Assembly (NCBI GenBank): GCA_964437505.1
Contig: CAYTGU010000028.1
Location: 1-8,678, forward strand
DNA length: 8,678 bases
Source: JAHJDO01 sp964437505
Lineage (GTDB): Bacteria; JAHJDO01
Direction: 5' to 3'
Positions 5,334 through 8,678 of this stretch are shown piece by piece (positions within the stretch are counted from its first letter, which is position 1; each line of letters begins with the position of its first letter). The notes beneath the pieces are model-generated. The model saw only the letters and a list, made by a program, of their open reading frames with translations, had not been told where the DNA came from and made no database searches. Position numbers and translations under genes: made by a program.

Positions 5334-7070
5334 ATGTCATTTTTCAAACCAAACATTCAAAATAAGCTTATCTTTTCCTTTATGTTAATGGCTCTTGTGC
5401 CTATCTTAATCTCAACCTTTGTAGCTACAAGGGTAATATCTGTACAATTAGAAAAAGATATAAAGCGAAAAATCCATAGCGCAACAGATTTAATTACAGA
5501 CAAAATAGATAACCTGGAAAATAGATCTGCTCTAATCGGAGAAATTATACTTAGCAACTTCGTGTTTATGCAAGCATTTAAACAGCAAGATGAAGAGCAG
5601 ATAATAAAACTTCTGGCTATGCTAGAGAAGGAAATGCAAATTGACACAATACTCATTACAAATGAAAAAGGAGAACTTAAGTTCTCTTCAGGAAGTATTT
5701 CTCCAAGTGTAATGAACCAGGTGGATAAGAAAAGAATGCTTGTGCTTTTGGAAAAGGATAATATAAAAAAATTAATTGCTGGCGTAGGGTTAGAAATTAG
5801 GGAAAACGAGAAAGTAGTAGGGAAAATAGTGGCAGGCTATACTGTTAAAAAAGAAATCTTTCAGGATATAGAGAAGAAAATGGGAGTTGATATAGACCTG
5901 TTTTTTGAGTCAGCGCAATATCCAAAAACGGCAAAGGACAGGGGACGAGTAATGTTTAGTGTAGAAGAACTTATCAACAAAATATATGCGCAAGGCGCTT
6001 CCGAGTATAGAAAGGATATCTATCATAATAAGCTGCATTTTTATGGATTGTGCTCCCCTTTTATGAGCCCGGATAAAAAGGTCTTTGGAGTTGTGTTTGT
6101 TGGCATACAAAAAACCTATGCCTTTCAAACTGCTGTCGGACAATTTCTTATAATATTAATATTCCTTGGTGTATCATTATCTGCAGTAATAGGAGTTCTG
6201 ATAGCGCGAAGTATTTCTCATCCTTTGCGCAAGTTTACATGGGGAATAAGAGCTGTAGCAAGAGGAGATCTTGAACATCAGATAAAGATCAAGGCAAAAG
6301 GAGAGATAAAAGATTTGGCAAACGCCTTTAATGATATGATCCAGCAACTACGCAGGCTGAGACACCTAGAGGAGGAGCTACGCAGAAAAGACCGTCTTGC
6401 AGCGCTCGGCGAACTTGCTGCTGGGGTAGCTCACGAGATAAGAAATCCTCTGGTCATTATTAAAAACTCTGCGCAAATACTGGGAGACAGGTTCCAGGGA
6501 CAGGATGATAATAAGGAGCTGACTCAATACATAATCGAAGAGACTGACAGGTTGAATAAGGTGGTAACGTCGTTTCTCGATTTTGCGCGTCCTCAAAAAT
6601 CAAATCTTGAAATTGACCAAATTGCACCTATCATAGATAGAACATTGCAGATGACAAATATAGAAATATCAAAAAACCACATTGAAGTGGTTAAGAATTT
6701 TCAAAAGAATTTACCTTCGGTAAATGTTGATAGCGAACAAATGCATCAGGTGTTTCTCAATCTTATTCTTAATGCTATTGGGGCAATGCCCGATGGCGGA
6801 AGGCTGGAAATAAAAACGGCTGTCAAGAAAGATGATAACAAAAACATGAAATTAATGAAGATATCATTTAGAGATACAGGCTGCGGCATTTCCGAGGACG
6901 CAATGGACAAAGTGTTCAATCCTTTCTTTACAACAAAATCTGGAGGTACTGGTTTAGGGTTGGCTATTGCGCATAAAATAATTGAAAATCATGACGGGAC
7001 TATTGAAGTAGAAAGTCAAGATGGCAAGGGAAGTATTTTCTCTGTATATATTCCAATTAATTCCCCGTAA
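5334..7070 (+). CDS. Membrane sensor histidine kinase (Cache-like sensor, HAMP, HisKA, HATPase), NtrB/AtoS type
   Basis: From ATG 5334 the product is 578 residues. A first membrane helix (about 11-35), an extracytoplasmic sensor region of about 235 residues, and a second helix (about 271-293) are followed by a HAMP domain (about 294-346), a short coiled coil and the kinase core. The phospho-accepting His367 lies in AHEIRNPL. The ATP-binding lid has Asn480 (LILNA), Asp514 (DTGCGI), the NPFFTTK box and the GGTGLGLAIAH glycine box starting at Gly537. All catalytic motifs are intact. The sensor region looks like a double-Cache fold for a small ligand, but this rests on length and pattern only. 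No PAS domain is seen. An in-frame TTG at 5304 would add ten residues and overlap the NYN gene; neither start has a strong Shine-Dalgarno site. The cognate regulator follows after 12 bp. Confidence 0.92.
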   Translation: MSFFKPNIQNKLIFSFMLMALVPILISTFVATRVISVQLEKDIKRKIHSATDLITDKIDNLENRSALIGEIILSNFVFMQAFKQQDEEQIIKLLAMLEKEMQIDTILITNEKGELKFSSGSISPSVMNQVDKKRMLVLLEKDNIKKLIAGVGLEIRENEKVVGKIVAGYTVKKEIFQDIEKKMGVDIDLFFESAQYPKTAKDRGRVMFSVEELINKIYAQGASEYRKDIYHNKLHFYGLCSPFMSPDKKVFGVVFVGIQKTYAFQTAVGQFLIILIFLGVSLSAVIGVLIARSISHPLRKFTWGIRAVARGDLEHQIKIKAKGEIKDLANAFNDMIQQLRRLRHLEEELRRKDRLAALGELAAGVAHEIRNPLVIIKNSAQILGDRFQGQDDNKELTQYIIEETDRLNKVVTSFLDFARPQKSNLEIDQIAPIIDRTLQMTNIEISKNHIEVVKNFQKNLPSVNVDSEQMHQVFLNLILNAIGAMPDGGRLEIKTAVKKDDNKNMKLMKISFRDTGCGISEDAMDKVFNPFFTTKSGGTGLGLAIAHKIIENHDGTIEVESQDGKGSIFSVYIPINSP

Positions 7071-7082
7071 AAAGGAACAGGT

Positions 7083-8339
7083 ATGAATAAAGCAAGTGTG
7101 TTAATTGTAGATGATGAGCTAAAAATACGCAGAATTTTACAAATTATGCTTGAAAACGAGAATTATAAAACTGAACAGGCTAAGGATGGGCTTGAAGCTC
7201 TGGGAAAAATGGAAACTATGGATTTTGACCTCATTATTACAGATATGAAGATGCCTAATATGAGTGGAATTGAACTGTTAGAACAAATACAGAAAAAAGA
7301 TAAAACAGTGCCAGTAATCATAATGACAGCATACGGTACAATTCAGACTGCTGTAGAAGCAATGAAAAAGGGAGCATATGACTATATTCTCAAGCCATTT
7401 GACTTAGAAGAAATGAAGATCACAGTTGATAAGGCATATAGACTTACATTTTTAGAGAAAGAGAATAAATATTTAAAGGAAGAGTTGGAAGTCAAGTATT
7501 CAGATAAAATAATTGGGAAAACCAGCAGAATGAAGAAGATGTATAAGTTAATAAAACAAGTTTCCAAGACAAAGGGCACAGTATTAATATATGGAGAAAG
7601 TGGCACGGGAAAGAAACTTATAGCTAGAACAATTCATAACTGTAGCCCTAGAAAAGATGGGCCTTTTATTGTTGCTAATTGCCTTTCGCTCTCTGAAAAA
7701 CTCTTAGAAAGTGAACTGTTTGGACACGAAAAACAAGCTTTTTCAGAAGCAGAAGAGCGAAAGATTGGGAGACTTGAGTTAGCTAATAATGGAACTCTCT
7801 TTCTTAATGAAGTAGGAGTTCTGTCTGAACAAGTTCAAGATAAACTTCTCAAAGTACTTGAAAAAGAGACATTTGAGAGAATGGGAGGAACAAAGACAGT
7901 AACAGTAGATGTGAGGATTATTGCTGCAACAAATAGAAACCTGTCTGTAGCTACATCGGAATCCAGATTTAACAAAGTTTTCTACAACAAATTGTCGGAT
8001 TCTTATATATCTTTACTGCCACTGCTTGAGAGAAAGAGAGATATTCCATTTTTAGTTCAGTATTTCATTCAGAAATTTTCTCAATCTACTGGGAAAAGAA
8101 TTGACGGTATTTCTCATGCTGCAATGGATGCGCTCATAAATTATGGTTGGCCTGGGAATGTGCGTGAGCTCAGAAATGTTGTTGAAAGAGCTATTGTTCT
8201 TGAGAGAAGTTCCATAATTGGACAAAAAAATCTGCCGTTCTACATTGCAGCCTCTGAGAATAAAATATCTAAATCAGAAAACGCAGAGACATATATTGAA
8301 ACAAAAAAAGACGTTGTTGACGACTTTGGGAAAGAGTAG
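7083..8339 (+). CDS. NtrC-family response regulator with degenerate AAA+ domain and no Fis DNA-binding domain
   Basis: 418 residues. The receiver domain (1-120) is intact, with Asp10/Asp11, phospho-acceptor Asp54, Thr82 and Lys104. The AAA+ domain (about 140-375) keeps Walker A (GESGTGKK, Lys177), the sensor I region (IIAATNR) and the sensor II region GWPGNVREL (Arg361). It departs from sigma54 activators at key points: GAFTGA is replaced by QAFSEA (218-223), the Walker B aspartate is Asn242 (FLNE), and the FREDLYYRL segment reads FNKVFYNKL, so its two arginines are Asn297 and Lys303. After about residue 390 there is only a polar tail of about 28 residues where a Fis helix-turn-helix should be. 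It should accept phosphate from the upstream kinase but probably neither hydrolyses ATP normally nor opens sigma54 promoters. AAAGGA (7071-7076) lies six bases before the ATG. The output is unknown. Confidence 0.9.
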   Translation: MNKASVLIVDDELKIRRILQIMLENENYKTEQAKDGLEALGKMETMDFDLIITDMKMPNMSGIELLEQIQKKDKTVPVIIMTAYGTIQTAVEAMKKGAYDYILKPFDLEEMKITVDKAYRLTFLEKENKYLKEELEVKYSDKIIGKTSRMKKMYKLIKQVSKTKGTVLIYGESGTGKKLIARTIHNCSPRKDGPFIVANCLSLSEKLLESELFGHEKQAFSEAEERKIGRLELANNGTLFLNEVGVLSEQVQDKLLKVLEKETFERMGGTKTVTVDVRIIAATNRNLSVATSESRFNKVFYNKLSDSYISLLPLLERKRDIPFLVQYFIQKFSQSTGKRIDGISHAAMDALINYGWPGNVRELRNVVERAIVLERSSIIGQKNLPFYIAASENKISKSENAETYIETKKDVVDDFGKE

Positions 8340-8349
8340 AATAGAATCC

Positions 8350-8678
8350 ATGAGTAATATACTAAACATGACCCTTGCACAAATCGCCCGACTCATAGAT
8401 GGGAAGGTTGAAGGGGATCCAGGTATGGTTATAATTGGAATTTCAGGCATAAGAGAAGCAAAAAGGGGAGATATAACCTTTTTAGCAAATGCTCGTTATT
8501 ATCCTCTCTTGAGAACTACCAAAGCCTCAGCAATCATTGTTGATAAAAAGACGGATAAAAATGGGAGGCCTGTAATACGTACAGATAATCCGTATATCGG
8601 ATTTGTTAAGATAATGGAATATCTACAGATAAACAAGGAAATGCCCTTACCAGGGATTCATAAGACTGCTGTTATAGG
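8350..8678 (+). CDS. lpxD: UDP-3-O-acylglucosamine N-acyltransferase, N-terminal part (3' end outside window)
   Basis: The frame is open to the window's end, giving 109 residues. The N-terminus (TLAQIARLIDGKVEGD), then ITFLANARYY, the T-K-A-S-A-I-I-V strand, DNPYIGF and finally PGIHKTAVI follow the order of the LpxD N-terminal uridine-binding domain up to the start of the left-handed beta-helix. LpxD transfers a hydroxyacyl chain from acyl-carrier protein to the 2-amino group of the UDP-sugar in lipid A synthesis. The catalytic histidine and hexapeptide repeats lie beyond the window. The ATG at 8350 is chosen; another ATG at 8368 begins at MTLAQ and also fits the family. No good Shine-Dalgarno site is seen. 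It starts 10 nt after the regulator's stop without a terminator, so it is probably co-transcribed with the two-component genes. Confidence 0.9.
   Translation, partial: MSNILNMTLAQIARLIDGKVEGDPGMVIIGISGIREAKRGDITFLANARYYPLLRTTKASAIIVDKKTDKNGRPVIRTDNPYIGFVKIMEYLQINKEMPLPGIHKTAVI

Noticed and set aside
8230..8349. Frameshift hiding a Fis domain at the end of the response regulator
   Set aside because: The +1 frame is open through this stretch into lpxD but its translation has no Fis-like helix-turn-helix, and there is too little room before lpxD for a full domain.
1..8678. CRISPR arrays, tRNA/rRNA genes, insertion sequences or attachment sites
   Set aside because: No spaced direct repeats, cloverleaf-like stretches, transposase motifs or terminal inverted repeats were noticed; intergenic gaps are all under about 150 bp.

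Overview
The window looks like chromosomal DNA from an AT-rich diderm (Gram-negative-type) bacterium. The start of lpxD (lipid A synthesis), a lipoprotein signal, an ECF sigma/anti-sigma pair and an NtrC-type two-component system all point that way. Gene spacing is tight and no phage or transposon genes are visible. The lineage cannot be fixed by reading alone. The mixture would suit an uncultured phylum such as Omnitrophota or a relative, but that is only a guess.

Layout: (1) 1-324 (+), the 3' end of a phospholipase D-superfamily gene. (2) 361-1971 (-), an overlapping three-gene operon read from right to left: a five-helix Yip1-like membrane protein, an ECF sigma factor and a short zinc-binding anti-sigma factor. 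(3) 2062-3472 (+), a strong sigma70-type promoter driving a TolB-like beta-propeller lipoprotein and a membrane-anchored protein with four CxxC knuckles. (4) 3489-3514, a perfect 11-bp palindrome between convergent genes. (5) 3519-4811 (-), purB (adenylosuccinate lyase) with its own promoter. (6) 4901-8678 (+), a probable operon of a YacP-like NYN ribonuclease, a membrane histidine kinase, an NtrC-family response regulator and lpxD, which runs off the window.

The genes mostly concern the cell envelope and signalling. The sigma/anti-sigma operon is a membrane-linked transcription switch. The lipoprotein and zinc-ribbon pair are envelope proteins of unknown job. The kinase/regulator pair lies 10 nt upstream of lpxD with no visible terminator, which suggests a link between signalling and outer-membrane synthesis.

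The most notable observation is the response regulator. Its receiver domain is intact, but its AAA+ domain has lost the GAFTGA sigma54-contact loop, the Walker B aspartate and both arginines of the FREDLYYRL segment, and the protein ends without a Fis-type DNA-binding domain. It is unlikely to work as a normal sigma54 activator. Two start codons also needed correction, because the longest open frames begin at TTG triplets that are really the -35 boxes of promoters (2062 and 4901).
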